In this document: in pieces, positions 1 through 9,525 of the stretch
Layout of the letters: each line of letters opens with the position of its first letter
Numbering within the stretch: the stretch's first letter is position 1
NCBI RefSeq assembly: GCF_010389155.1
Contig: NC_057765.1
Coordinates: 930,001-994,000, forward strand
Source: Erigeron canadensis
Taxonomy: Eukaryota; Streptophyta; Magnoliopsida; Asterales; Asteraceae
DNA length: 64,000 nucleotides
Reading direction: 5' to 3'
Program-made: the position numbers and the translations under genes
The notes under the pieces: generated by a model
The model's database searches: none
Told to the model about the DNA's origin: nothing
What the model saw: only the letters and a program-made list of their open reading frames with translations

Positions 1-39
1 AAGTAGAAAGGAATAAATAAATAAAAAAAAAAAACTTAC

Positions 40-157
40 TGATCCAAGCATAATACTTTTCTGGTAAAAGAATATCACGTTTCTTATAGTAGTGGTGCTT
101 ATCGTAGTCTGGAGTACCAGGCAACGAAAAGAAATTCCTTCGAGTTGTTGTTGCAGA
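40..157 (-). pseudogene. Host gene exon 1, 3' part with splice donor
   Basis: This is the continuation of the interrupted exon on the far side of the copia element. From 152 down to 40 the frame stays open and encodes a Lys/Tyr/Asp-rich stretch beginning TTTRRNFFSLPGTPDYDKHH. It ends at a splice donor: exon base 40, then GTAAG at 39-35, followed by an A/T-rich intron start at the window edge. The complete exon would be 478 bp of coding sequence (5734-5370 plus 152-40). Further exons lie left of the window. The function is unknown. Confidence 0.7.
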
Positions 158-160
158 TAT

Positions 161-401
161 TGTCAATGATAATACAGAGAACAAGATTGTTTATATGAAT
201 ATATTGTGAATTGTCTTTCTTGTATGTTACATTCACACGAAGAGCCCCTATTTATACTATCAAATACAAGTTTAAATATAGAAACAATAATGGACAATTG
301 GCTGGCTTTCCTTGATCTTTGCTGTGTAATTGATGGTGATTATTCTTGTAAATGGGGAAATGATGTAAATAGCTGATCCCGCAATCCTTTCCATTCTAAC
401 A
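161..401 (-). repeat. Copia 3' LTR
   Basis: 241 bp, TG...CA on either strand, and identical by eye to the 5' LTR at 5058-5298. On the minus strand it contains TATAAATAG (248-256), the likely promoter motif. It is directly preceded, in element orientation, by the polypurine tract at 402-410. Confidence 0.93.
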
Positions 402-3400
402 CTCCCCCTCAAGTTGAAGAGTGGGATTGCCGAAATTCAACTTGCTCAGAAACTCCTGAAGTGTTTTCGTACTCACGGCTTTGGTTAGAATATCTGCTAA
501 CTGATCTTGAGATTTGACAAATGGTAGCTCAATAATGCCAGCTTCAAGTTTTTCCTTGATAAAGTGTTTGTCGATTTCTACATGTTTGGTTCTATCATGT
601 TGGACGGGATTCTCAGAAATCTGAATTGCAGCTTCATTATCACACATGACTCGAACACTCCTTTTTGGAGGAAACCCGACTTCTGTCAAGAGTTTTCTTA
701 TCCATAAAATTTCTGCAACTCCTTTGGCTATTCCTCTAAATTCAGCTTCAGCACTTGATAGAGCAACTACTTTTTGTTTCTTACTTCGCCATGTGACAAG
801 GTTCCCTCCTACGAGGGAAAAATATCCAGAGGTCGACCGTCGGTTTCCTTTGTCTCCAGCCCAATCTGCATCTGTGTATACTTGAACGTTCAAATGACCA
901 TTCGGCTTAAACAACACCCCGTGGCCAGGTGTTCCTTTTAGATATCTAATGATTCTAAATACTGCATCCATGTGAGCTTCTTGAGGTTGGTGCATGAATT
1001 GACTTACTATTCCAACGGCATATGCAATATCTGGACGAGTGTGCGAGAGATATATCAATTTTGCCACAATTCGTTGATACCTTTCTCTATCAGCCGTTTT
1101 TGCTTCTGCTTCCATATACAACTTCTGGTTGACAATCATTGGAGTTTCAGTTGGTTTGCAATCAATCATCCCTGTTTCAGCAAGTAGATCTAGAATGTAT
1201 TTCTTCTGACAGATGAAGATGCCGTGTTGTGATCTCAGAACTTCAATACCAAGAAAATACTTAAGTCTTCCCAGATCTTTCATTTCAAATTCTCTGAACA
1301 ACCCTTCTTTTAGCCGTTTTATTTCTTGTTCATCATCTCCTGTGATAATCATATCGTCAACATAAATTATGAGACACGTCACATGTTCTCCATTACGCTT
1401 TAAAAACAGAGTATGATCTGAGTTGCTTTGTTTGAATCCATACTTCTTCATTGCTAAGGTAAACCGACCAAACCAGGCTCTGGGAGATTGCTTCAAACCA
1501 TATAAAGACTTTTTCAATCGACAAACTTCTTTTATTCTGAAATTATTCGAAAAACCTGGAGGAGCTTCCATGTACACTTCTTCTTTTAAGTCTCCATGGA
1601 GAAAGGCATTCTTTACATCAAATTGGTGAAGAGGCCACCCTTTATTTGTAGCAATTGAGAACAGTACTCTTATCGTGTCCATTTTTGCAACCGGAGAGAA
1701 AGTCTCAGAGTAATCTATTCCATATGTCTGTGTGTAGCCTTTTGCAACCAATCGAGCTTTATACCTCTCAACTGTTCCATCTGCTTTGTATTTTACTGTA
1801 AAGACCCAGCGACATCCTACAGTTTTCTTTCCATCTGGTAGAACACACTTCTCCCATGTGTTATTTCTAACTAATGCCTCCATTTCTACGTCCATGGCGT
1901 CTCTCCAATTCTTGGATTTAAGAGCATCTTCCACTTTTGCTGGGATCTGTTCTGAATATAGGCTGGTACTGAACATTTTTGCTTCTTTCGATAAATTTCC
2001 ATTTGCTACGTTAGCCATCGGATATTTAGAACCTCTGGAGAATCTTTCTGGGGAGTATCTCTTTGCTGGGACTCCTCTGTTTACTCTTGGTGGAAGAGTG
2101 TATTTGTTGACTTCCTCTACAGGTTCTTCTTGAGATTCCTCTTGGGGTTCCACTTCTTCTTGAGACTCTTCTTGTTCTGGTTCCACATTGTCACGAAAGT
2201 CATTATCTGGAGAATTGATAGGTTGAGAATTACTTACCTCGGATACCGGATCGGGGGATATATCTTGGGTGGCACTGGAGCTTGGTGATGCAGTACTGTG
2301 AACCTGACAGTCTCCTCCACACGTCAACCAATTCAGTGAGTCACATGATTCCTCCCCCTGACCACTGCTTTGGGTAGAGTAAAAGTATTTCGTTTCAAGA
2401 AAGTCGCAGTTCATTGTGGTGAACATACGACGTGTCTGTGGATTATAACACCTGTAACCCTTTTTGTTGACCCCGTATCCCACAAATACGCATTTCTCCG
2501 CACATGGATCAAGCTTATCCCGGTATGTCTTAGGTATGTGAACAAAGGCAGTACATCCAAAGACTTTAGGTTTCAAAGTGAGAGTTGGTGGAATTTCAGT
2601 GAATTCTTCAAGAGTTTTAAGAGGAGTTTTTAGGTTGAGAATCTTGGTCGGGAGACGATTTAGAAGGTAGGTAGAAGTAGATAGGGCTTCTGGCCAAAAC
2701 ATTTTTGGAACATTTGATTCAATTATGAGTGCCCTAGTCATTTCTAGAAGAATGCGGTTTTTCCTTTCCGTGACTCCGTTTTGTTCAGGGGTATGTGGAC
2801 AGGTGGTTTGATGAATAATCCCCTTTGATTGAAAGAAAGATTTCATTTGTGAGTTCACATATTCTCCACCATTGTCTGACCGGAGAATCTGAATAGGTTT
2901 TTTAAATTGAGTTTGAACCATTGTATAGAATAAAGTGAACTTATCAAAAACCTCATTCTTATTTTTCAAAAAATAAATCCACATCATCCTTGTACAATCA
3001 TCAACAAAAATTACATAAAAACGGAAATGTTGTCCACCAATAACCGGAGCAGGACCCCAAACATCAGAATGAATTAATGAAAAAGGTGTGTCAACACGAG
3101 TGTTATTAGGTTTGAAGGACTGTCTGTGGCTTTTGGCTAAAATACAAGTTTCACAAGAAATAGACTTATTCAAAGAAAATAGTTCAGGAAATAAAGTATG
3201 TAAATAACCAGCAGATGGGTGTCCCAACCTCCTATGCCAAAGCCAAGCTTCTCTTTCTTTCGTTCCATGAGCTAACATCACAGTACCGCTTTGAGTCACC
3301 TCATCAACATAATATAAACCATCTTTCTCAGTGCCACGCCCAATGATCCGTCCCGTCCGGATATCCTGTAAGAGACAAAATGAAGGATGCATGAGAACCG

Positions 3401-4214
3401 AGCAATTTAGTTCTTTCGTCACATGACTGATAGACAACAGCTTGTGTGACAAAGATGGAACATATAAGCAATTACGAAGTTTAATATCCGGATTAATTTT
3501 GATTGTTCCTCCATTCTCCACATTCATTTTTCCACCATTTGCAGCTTCGATGTGAGATTTCTTGGGTATAGATGAGTTGATAAAGTCAGAAATTTCGTAA
3601 GTCATGGTGTCCGTTGCCCCACAATCGAATATCCAGCGGTCATTTGGTCTTTTAAAAGGATGTTGGGCCATATTATTATTGGGATTTCGGTTCTGGGCCA
3701 TCAAGCCCATTCCATTCGGCCCAGATTTACAACAGGGTGTTGGGACTTTTAATCTATTTTTTTTACCTTTATCAACATTATCTATATTTATATATGGAAA
3801 TAGATTAGACAGAGAAAGACACAGATGAGATTTGTGAGAAAGATTTTCACTTTCTCTCTCTGTGTTACCTGCCACCGAGAACCCCTCATCTTCTTCACAC
3901 TTTCCGGCCGCCGCTAGCACCGCCACTCCCCCGAACCCTTTTTCGGCCTCATCTTTGTTGCTGGTGCTGGCTTGGGCGGTAGGGAAGTCCTTTTTCGAGC
4001 CCTTTTCTGATTTAGGGTTTTTCGAACTCTTTTTGTGGCCGTCGGTCCACCACTCCGGGTAACCGATGAGTTGGAAACATCCTTGCTTTGTGTGGCCGGT
4101 CATCTTGCATTCTTCACATTTAAGATGTGATTTATCTTCTTTAACAAATGGCTTCTTCCCTTCATTCCGGCGATAGCTCTTTGTGGCTAATCCGATGCCC
4201 TGTCTGATCGGCAA
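396..4214 (-). CDS. pol: Copia polyprotein: zinc knuckle, protease, integrase, RT, RNase H
   Basis: A 1,272-residue open frame with the copia order PR-IN-RT-RH. It begins with the nucleocapsid zinc knuckle CEECKMTGHTKQGC (CX2CX4HX4C). The protease site is IFDCGATDTMT; here Cys stands in the usual Ser position of D-S-G, which I believe is common in this clade. The GAG-pre-integrase HHCC region (LWHRRLGHPS...CETC) follows, then the integrase core with SDNGGEY and PEQNGVTERKNR. The RT carries YVDDMIITG, and the RNase H and tail (KHVEIDKHFIKEK, ADILTKA) complete it. All catalytic motifs look intact. No true ATG opens this frame at 4214; expression depends on continuity with gag. The end of pol overlaps the start of the 3' LTR by a few bases. 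Confidence 0.92.
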   Translation of the reverse strand: MPIRQGIGLATKSYRRNEGKKPFVKEDKSHLKCEECKMTGHTKQGCFQLIGYPEWWTDGHKKSSKNPKSEKGSKKDFPTAQASTSNKDEAEKGFGGVAVLAAAGKCEEDEGFSVAGNTERESENLSHKSHLCLSLSNLFPYINIDNVDKGKKNRLKVPTPCCKSGPNGMGLMAQNRNPNNNMAQHPFKRPNDRWIFDCGATDTMTYEISDFINSSIPKKSHIEAANGGKMNVENGGTIKINPDIKLRNCLYVPSLSHKLLSISHVTKELNCSVLMHPSFCLLQDIRTGRIIGRGTEKDGLYYVDEVTQSGTVMLAHGTKEREAWLWHRRLGHPSAGYLHTLFPELFSLNKSISCETCILAKSHRQSFKPNNTRVDTPFSLIHSDVWGPAPVIGGQHFRFYVIFVDDCTRMMWIYFLKNKNEVFDKFTLFYTMVQTQFKKPIQILRSDNGGEYVNSQMKSFFQSKGIIHQTTCPHTPEQNGVTERKNRILLEMTRALIIESNVPKMFWPEALSTSTYLLNRLPTKILNLKTPLKTLEEFTEIPPTLTLKPKVFGCTAFVHIPKTYRDKLDPCAEKCVFVGYGVNKKGYRCYNPQTRRMFTTMNCDFLETKYFYSTQSSGQGEESCDSLNWLTCGGDCQVHSTASPSSSATQDISPDPVSEVSNSQPINSPDNDFRDNVEPEQEESQEEVEPQEESQEEPVEEVNKYTLPPRVNRGVPAKRYSPERFSRGSKYPMANVANGNLSKEAKMFSTSLYSEQIPAKVEDALKSKNWRDAMDVEMEALVRNNTWEKCVLPDGKKTVGCRWVFTVKYKADGTVERYKARLVAKGYTQTYGIDYSETFSPVAKMDTIRVLFSIATNKGWPLHQFDVKNAFLHGDLKEEVYMEAPPGFSNNFRIKEVCRLKKSLYGLKQSPRAWFGRFTLAMKKYGFKQSNSDHTLFLKRNGEHVTCLIIYVDDMIITGDDEQEIKRLKEGLFREFEMKDLGRLKYFLGIEVLRSQHGIFICQKKYILDLLAETGMIDCKPTETPMIVNQKLYMEAEAKTADRERYQRIVAKLIYLSHTRPDIAYAVGIVSQFMHQPQEAHMDAVFRIIRYLKGTPGHGVLFKPNGHLNVQVYTDADWAGDKGNRRSTSGYFSLVGGNLVTWRSKKQKVVALSSAEAEFRGIAKGVAEILWIRKLLTEVGFPPKRSVRVMCDNEAAIQISENPVQHDRTKHVEIDKHFIKEKLEAGIIELPFVKSQDQLADILTKAVSTKTLQEFLSKLNFGNPTLQLEGEC
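402..410 (-). other. Polypurine tract
   Basis: The minus strand reads GAGGGGGAG immediately upstream of the 3' LTR. This is the normal plus-strand primer of the element. Confidence 0.85.
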
Positions 4215-4977
4215 CGAGTCCGGTTGCGATGCCCTGGTTTTCGGTGTAACTCGTTCCTAAAATGCTTTGATGAGCAGCTTCCTTACGAACAGTGGCGTAG
4301 GCAGTTTCTGCCGATGGCAGGGTGTCGAGACGGAGGATTTCTCTTTTAATCGGATCGAATTTTCGATCTAATCCATGGAGAAATTGGAACAGCTTTTGTT
4401 CAGATCGGACCCTTGAATACGTTTTTATATCTTCGGCGCATGTCATGGGATTCGGATCGATTCTATCGATTTCACCCCATACACCTTGTAGGGCTATCCA
4501 GAACTCTTCGAGAGTTTTTTCACTTTGTTTTAATTCATTTGCCTTAACATGTAGATTAAAAATCTGCAGCTTGTCTTTCCCGCTACTGTAAGTGGTTGTC
4601 AAAGCATCCCATAAAGATTTAGCTGTGGGATATTCTGTCAGATTACCGGCAATCACCGGTTCTATGTTTTGAATCAACCACGAGAACACGATTAGATCTT
4701 CCTGTTCCCATGTTTCGTATGCTTCATTTGTGGATTCTGGTGGTTCTTTTGATAAATGAGATAGCAAAGTTTTTGACTTACCGCCTATTGCGACTCGCAT
4801 CATACGAGTCCATAAGGGATAGTTATGGTTGTTAAGTTTGAGGTTAATCTGCAGATTATCTGACAGTTTTGGTGTTTGTGATTGTTGTTGGGTGATGTTT
4901 GTTTTTAACAGATTAGCCAATTGAATGGCAAGTTCGGCCCCAGAAGCTCCAGAACCAGAGCCGCCGTCTTCGGACAT
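4162..4977 (-). CDS. gag: Copia Gag (UBN2/DUF4219-type) capsid region
   Basis: A 271-residue Gag N-terminal region beginning MSEDGGSGSGASG, the start of a plant copia gag of the UBN2 type. It includes the typical stretch NYPLWTRMMRVAIGG (~residues 52-66) and, further on, LWDALTTTYSSGKDKLQIF. It forms the capsid that packages element RNA. The frame ends at 4162, overlapping the pol frame by 53 nt; the zinc knuckle that normally ends Gag lies in the pol frame. Going from gag to pol needs a +1 step around 4200-4214, so this copy carries a small indel, the sequence has an error, or the element uses a frameshift. Plant copia elements usually have one continuous gag-pol frame, so an indel or error is my preferred reading. 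Confidence 0.85.
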   Translation of the reverse strand: MSEDGGSGSGASGAELAIQLANLLKTNITQQQSQTPKLSDNLQINLKLNNHNYPLWTRMMRVAIGGKSKTLLSHLSKEPPESTNEAYETWEQEDLIVFSWLIQNIEPVIAGNLTEYPTAKSLWDALTTTYSSGKDKLQIFNLHVKANELKQSEKTLEEFWIALQGVWGEIDRIDPNPMTCAEDIKTYSRVRSEQKLFQFLHGLDRKFDPIKREILRLDTLPSAETAYATVRKEAAHQSILGTSYTENQGIATGLVADQTGHRISHKELSPE

Positions 4978-5043
4978 GGTGGCTGTTGATTCTGTAACCG
5001 GTAAGGTGGGATTTTAATGGGTATATGATGAGATCGAACGATT

Positions 5044-5054
5044 CTCTGATACCA
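5044..5054 (-). other. Primer-binding site (tRNA-iMet)
   Basis: The minus strand reads TGGTATCAGAG, complementary to the 3' end of plant initiator methionine tRNA, the usual copia primer. Three nucleotides (ATA) separate it from the LTR. Confidence 0.9.
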
Positions 5055-5057
5055 TAT

Positions 5058-5298
5058 TGTCAATGATAATACAGAGAACAAGATTGTTTATATGAATATA
5101 TTGTGAATTGTCTTTCTTGTATGTTACATTCACACGAAGAGCCCCTATTTATACTATCAAATACAAGTTTAAATATAGAAACAATAATGGACAATTGGCT
5201 GGCTTTCCTTGATCTTTGCTGTGTAATTGATGGTGATTATTCTTGTAAATGGGGAAATGATGTAAATAGCTGATCCCGCAATCCTTTCCATTCTAACA
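5058..5298 (-). repeat. Copia 5' LTR
   Basis: 241-bp LTR identical to the 3' LTR. It is followed in element orientation by ATA and the primer-binding site (5054-5044). A TATAAATAG motif at 5145-5153 should drive the genomic RNA. Its upstream side is not target DNA but 71 bp of internal element sequence. Confidence 0.93.
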
Positions 5299-5369
5299 CT
5301 CCCCTCAAGTTGAAGAGTGGGATTGCCGAAATTCAACTTGCTCAGAAACTCCTGAAGTGTTTTCGTACT
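5299..5369 (-). repeat. Extra 71-bp copy of the element's 3' internal end, outside the 5' LTR
   Basis: This matches 402-473, the end of pol plus the polypurine tract, with a single length difference in the C run. It lies between the 5' LTR and the target duplication at 5370, so it was part of the integrated cDNA. Confidence 0.9.
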
Positions 5370-5734
5370 GCAGATGGATGAAGAAAGTTGTGGTGATTTT
5401 TGTTGGTTGATGGGGAGAAAGATCTGATGGTGGTTGTTGATTGGTAGGGTGGAATTCTTCCAGCGGAATTTGACATAAATGTTCTCACATTAAACGATAG
5501 CTTTCTTGTTATTGTTGTCGCACAAGGATGAAGAAAGTAGTGGTGATTGGTGGTTAATGGTGAGAAAGAAACAAGGCTGATGGCTTTTCTTGTTGATGTT
5601 AATAATTGCTTGTGGGGAATTATTCTTCCAAACGTTGAATAATTTGAGGCCATCCCTAGCAATGACTTTGATAATGAATGGTTAATTTTAGCCCCCATTG
5701 TCATCATCATCATCATCTTCTTTGCATGTGCCAT
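5370..5734 (-). pseudogene. Host gene exon 1, 5' part (interrupted by copia insertion)
   Basis: The reading frame starts at the ATG at 5734 and runs leftwards. The first ~120 residues are rich in Ser, Thr, Arg, His and Asn with almost no acidic residues, like a mitochondrial or plastid transit peptide. It contains two imperfect repeats, SFSPLTTNHHYFLHPCATT and SFSPSTNKNHHNFLHPSA, and the second is cut by the retrotransposon at the target-site duplication (5370-5374). Skipping the insertion and one duplication copy keeps the frame open and gives TTTRR, which matches the TTITRK following the first repeat, so the join at 152 is supported independently. Inside the element the frame soon stops. 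I do not recognise the mature protein. Whether the allele is null depends on splicing across the element, which has the same orientation as the gene. Confidence 0.75.
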
Positions 5735-5770
5735 TCTTTCCTTGCTTTTCTTTTCTTAATCTTTAGTGTT

Positions 5771-5780
5771 GTTTATATAT
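5771..5780 (-). promoter_or_regulatory. Possible TATA box of the interrupted gene
   Basis: On the minus strand this reads ATATATAAAC, about 40 bp upstream of the ATG at 5734. The position is plausible for a TATA box with a very short 5' leader. It is supported only by motif and distance. Confidence 0.35.
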
Positions 5781-5937
5781 TTAGTCCCCGGCGTTTGCCC
5801 AAAATCTGCAGATATTATCCCTAGCTTTCTAGAGCATATGTTTTTGATCCCCGAATTAAAAATAGTAGGAACGTAACTTGCATATAAAAGTTACGAGTAT
5901 ATTATATTTATAGTTTTTATTGGAAGCTTTTACAAAA

Positions 5938-6059
5938 GCTTTCCAACAACAACTCAAACACCAATAAATCAAGTCGGCCCGATTAAGATTATTGTTATGC
6001 TTTCCAACAACAACTCAAACACCAATAAATCAAGTCGGCCCGATTATTATTATTGTTAT
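5938..6059. repeat. 61-bp tandem duplication (two units)
   Basis: The units at 5938-5998 and 5999-6059 both begin GCTTTCCAACAACAACTC and are nearly identical, differing only at the end (ATTAAGATT versus ATTATTATT). This is a recent simple duplication. Confidence 0.9.
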
Positions 6060-6901
6060 GAAAGAGTTATCGATGATTACAAGACAAATCTAAACAATAG
6101 GTTTAGATCTAAATTCAGACGGATATGTGATGATCAAGATGATCGATCACAATAATTCACCAGACGAAATATATATATATAGAGACGGCCGAATATATGT
6201 ATAACTCGTACGTGGCTCCCAGCACCTTAGCATGGTATATATACTTGAAATTATCTTCAGATATCCACAGCAGCCCCTTGACTTCTACTCTTGACACTTT
6301 AAGTCTTTAGGTTTCTCAATCTCTAAAGAGCTTCTCTCCACAAAAGATACAACCAAATGTCCTTTTTCCGACAACTTAAATATATCAAATTTGTTACATA
6401 TACAAACTAGATACAATATTTTCCCGCTTAATGAAGATATTTAGTAAAATATGTCTGTTATATCTTTTTATAATGATGTAAAACTAAATATAGATATTAT
6501 ATGACGTTCAACTATCAATAAGTGGATTGAATTGAGGGACTTGAAAGATTTTGGGTTCAAAATCTTGTTTTGAACAAAATGCATATTGGACTGAAACTTA
6601 GGGTATTTTCAAAAATAACTGAGTTTCCTCTGCAACTGGAATTGAATACTTGATGAGGTAATGCCGTTGAGCTAAAATTAACGTTTAAAAAACATATAAT
6701 ATATGATAATTTTAATTGAAAATAGTTTTATCATATATGGCCCGTAGTATATATCAGTTATAGCTGTGTAGTGATAATACAAAAATAAATATAGATGGAA
6801 ATTAAACACGTTTATCTGATGTTATAATATTATTCAAAAAACATATATATTAACCTATGTATTAATAATTAAATATATCTACCAATCTACCTATATATAT
6901 A

Positions 6902-7154
6902 CGAGAAAAAGGTACCCGTGCGTTGCAACGGTGATGAAATGGCGAGAACGTGTGGTGGTAGTGGCGTCGGCGTCGGTGAATAGTAGAAGTTATTGATGTA
7001 ATGTGGCTATGATGTATGGTACATCATGCATTAGAATGTGTATTAGGAAAAAAGAAAATTGTGAAAAGTGTTAAAAAGTAATTAAGGGTATTTTGGAAAT
7101 AATGAAAAAAATGCTTAATTTCTTAATCCAATATGCTTTATAAGGAATTATAGA
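6902..7154 (-). mobile_element. Small non-autonomous Helitron-like element
   Basis: On the minus strand it starts TCTATAATTCC after an A. It ends with a CCGT...ACGG hairpin (CCGTTGCAACGCACGG), a short spacer and CTCG before a T. The terminal tetranucleotide is off the CTRR consensus. Its length and design match the better Helitron at 59985-60252. No coding sequence. Confidence 0.55.
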
Positions 7155-7500
7155 TATATATATAAAACAAGGTCTTAAATTTATTCCTAAACAAATAAGA
7201 ACTCTTGAATGACTTTCAACTTTGAATTATAACCATTAGATCAAATTTAATTATTTCATCTTTTTTAAATAACATTATTAATACTTTCACTTTATATAAC
7301 TCTACAAAACACCCTTTTTAAATCATATCTATCTATGTATCATCTTCATCATCAATATATATATATAACAAGGTCCTAAATTCATTACTAAACAAATAGG
7401 AATTATGAAGTTCCCTTTTTGAATTTACTCATACACAGGTTCAGGTAAATCCGAACTTAATCATGTGATGAATTTAATCATAACATTTTTGGATTTCTAG
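7155..7500 (+). repeat. Two fragments of a Helitron-type dispersed repeat
   Basis: The motif ACAAGGTCYTAAATTYATT followed by CTAAACAAATA occurs at about 7168 and 7370. It recurs at about 15117 and 15938. The first copy also shares the following ~90 bp (CCATTAGATCAAATTTAATT region). The 15932 copy begins like a Helitron 5' end (A then TCTATATAACAAGG). Confidence 0.6.
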
Positions 7501-7551
7501 TCGTGATAAAAAGTCTTGTCTTTCGTGGCCCTTAGGGTGGGGGGAGAGCTT

Positions 7552-7660
7552 CCCCACTCCTCCCCTCCCCTCCCCGATTTTTCTTCTCCTCCCCTCCCCT
7601 CCCCTCCCCTTTTGCTAGGAATACCTCGCCACCCCTCCCCTCCCCTCCCCTCCCCACCCT
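7552..7660. repeat. (CCCCT)n sub-terminal repeat of the Harbinger element
   Basis: Two runs of CCCCT units (about 7552-7610 and 7631-7656) lie just inside the left TIR, interrupted by TTTTGCTAGGAATACCTCG. The strong strand asymmetry is unlike the surrounding DNA. Confidence 0.85.
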
Positions 7661-7826
7661 TTTCTATTTAATTTCATTTCTATTTATTTTTAAAACTAAA
7701 ACAATTTTATTTAATAATTTAAAACTACTACAATATTAAAAATAAAACAAACAACAAAATAAAACAACAAATCCAAACATCAAACTACAATATTAAAACG
7801 AAACGACAACACAATACATAAATAAA

Positions 7827-9099
7827 CTAGCGATCGATGCTCGGGATGAATGTGTGATGAATATGGTCAATGAGATCCATCTTAAGATCTTCGTGAACGC
7901 TTGAGTCATATATCTCAAAAAGTCGTTCATCTGATGGCTGTGGCGCAACTGGGGGATCCGGAATGTAATCAGGACTTATAGCGTGGTCCTCGTCCTTTAA
8001 AATCATGTTATGAAGAATACAACACGCATACATGATCTTACGGATGGGGGTTTCTTCCATTTGTCGTGCCGGTTCTCTAAGTATTTTCCACTTTTTTTTA
8101 ATAATACCAAAAGCTCGCTCCACGTCCTTCCTTGCAGCCTCATGTGCCTTAGCATACCGAATCCTTTTCTCACCGGTTAGATGCTGTATCGTTTTCGCAA
8201 ACATCGCATATCTTGGGTAGATCTCATCCACTAGATAATACGGGTACCGATATTCGGTTCCATTTACAGTGAAAGGAACCAACGGTGTTGTGCTGTCTTC
8301 AAAAGGGTTGAACAAAGGAGATTGGTTCAACACATTAATGTCGTTGTTTGAACCGGCAACACCAAAGTATGCGTGCCAAATCCAACAATCCTGTGAAGCA
8401 ACTGCTTCAAGCGATATCGTCGGCCCGTGATGGTCACCTCGCGTGTACTGACCACTCCAAGCTACTGGACAATTATCCCAAGCCCAGTGTGTACAATCAA
8501 GACTCCCTATAAACATTTATACATTATTAACTAAACTACGTAATATATATATATATACATTATTAACTAAAATATATATATATATATATATTAAGTTAAG
8601 ATATACCTAACATGCCGGGAAAACCATTGTAAGACGCATGATGATCAAGAATGCGTTGCGTATCAGTACGCGTTGGCCTACGCAAGTATTCATGCCAATA
8701 TAACTTAATGACTCCATCACAAAAAGCATTAAGGGTTTCACGTGACGATCTTTCCGACATATTTAGGTAATCATCTAAACTATCGGGATTACTACCATAG
8801 CCTAACTGGAGAACTGCAGATGTGCATCTCTGTAAAGCCGAAAACCCCCATCTACCACGCGCGTCGATCTTCCTCTTAAAAAAACTAAAATTGTTTTCCA
8901 AATCTGAAGCTATCTTCACAAACAACCGTCTACTCATACGAAACCGTTTTCTAAAAAAAGTCTCATTAAATTTCGGTTCCTCGGCAAAGTAATCTCGAAA
9001 AAGACGGTCGTGAGACTCACCACGATCGTCCCGTCTTGTATACGTTCTTGAAGAGGAGGCAGTATCGCGGACATCTTGTTGAATCGCATAATGCGCCAT
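7827..9099 (-). CDS. Harbinger transposase (ALP1/HARBI1-like, DDE_Tnp_4), two exons
   Basis: Exon 1 is 9099-8607 and exon 2 is 8506-7827, separated by a ~100-bp AT-repeat intron (8606-8507; GTATAT...TATAG). The join restores GMLGSLDCTHW. The protein is about 390 residues. The N-terminal half has the helix-rich region typical of the family (FRKRFRMSRRLFVKI); the C-terminal half is the DDE nuclease. First Asp is in SLDCTHW, second in GSNNDINVLNQSPLF, and the Glu in DVERAFGIIKKKW. It should cut and paste the element in the nucleus. The start is uncertain: a longer acidic/Ser-rich N-terminus typical of relatives lies upstream (9214-9100) in another frame, so a 1-nt indel near 9100 may have shortened the protein. 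All three catalytic residues remain. Confidence 0.88.
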
Positions 9100-9213
9100 T
9101 GTGAAAGATTAATATAACGGTCCGTCTCGTCGGATGAACTCGAATCCGATTGGAAATTTGGGGGTGTTGGGCCATGATTATCAAGAAATAAAGGATTGTT
9201 GAAGAAAGGATTC
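9100..9213 (-). pseudogene. Frameshifted N-terminal extension of the Harbinger transposase
   Basis: Starting at the ATG at 9213 the minus strand encodes MNPFFNNPLFLDNHG... and a Ser/Asp-rich SDSSSSDETDR segment. This resembles the beginnings of other plant ALP1-like transposases. It runs out of frame with the main transposase frame near 9100, suggesting a single indel. Confidence 0.5.
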
Positions 9214-9482
9214 ATGATTACGAAAATATAGATATATGTATGTGTTATTTGTGTGTGTATTTTGTGTGTGTGTTTTGTGAGTTCAAAAAGGAAAAAAAAA
9301 GAACAAATCGGCATAAAGAAAGAAAAGAAAGAAGAAAGAAATAAAGAAGAAAGAAAGAGAGAAGAAGGAGACGTTGCAGGTGGGTCCCTTTGCTTTTTTT
9401 TTTTTTTCTTTTTAAGGCTGCAACGGTCGAAAACAATAGGCACCCAAACCGGCACCGTGGTGCCTAAAGTGCTCCCCTCCCT

Positions 9483-9525
9483 ACCGGTACCGGTAGGTCG
9501 GGGCGGTGTTCACACCGGTACCGGT
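9483..9525. repeat. Two ACCGGTACCGGT palindromes near the right TIR
   Basis: Perfect 12-bp palindromes at 9483-9494 and 9514-9525. Their position just inside the transposon end suggests transposase-binding sub-terminal motifs; this is inference. Confidence 0.7.

Larger units (their letters stand above)
158..5369 (-). mobile_element. Ty1/copia LTR retrotransposon, very recent, with aberrant ends
   Basis: This is a complete copia element on the minus strand: identical 241-bp LTRs at 5058-5298 (5') and 161-401 (3'), a tRNA-iMet primer site, gag, pol with protease-integrase-RT-RNase H, and a purine tract before the 3' LTR. The 5-bp target duplication GCAGA is at 153-157 and 5370-5374. Between these duplications the element is longer than a normal provirus. 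The right end carries 71 bp of element-internal sequence outside the 5' LTR (5299-5369), and the left end keeps TAT (158-160), the nucleotides that lie between LTR and primer site. I see no LTR-LTR differences, so the insertion is very young. It disrupts exon 1 of a host gene. Confidence 0.93.
5735..6901. other. AT-rich intergenic region, no gene recognised
   Basis: I see no convincing coding region. It contains the 61-bp tandem duplication at 5938-6059 and a near-palindrome around 5922-5944 (GGAAGCTTTT / AAAAGCTTTCC). The part near 5740-5800 is probably the promoter of the interrupted gene. Confidence 0.5.
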
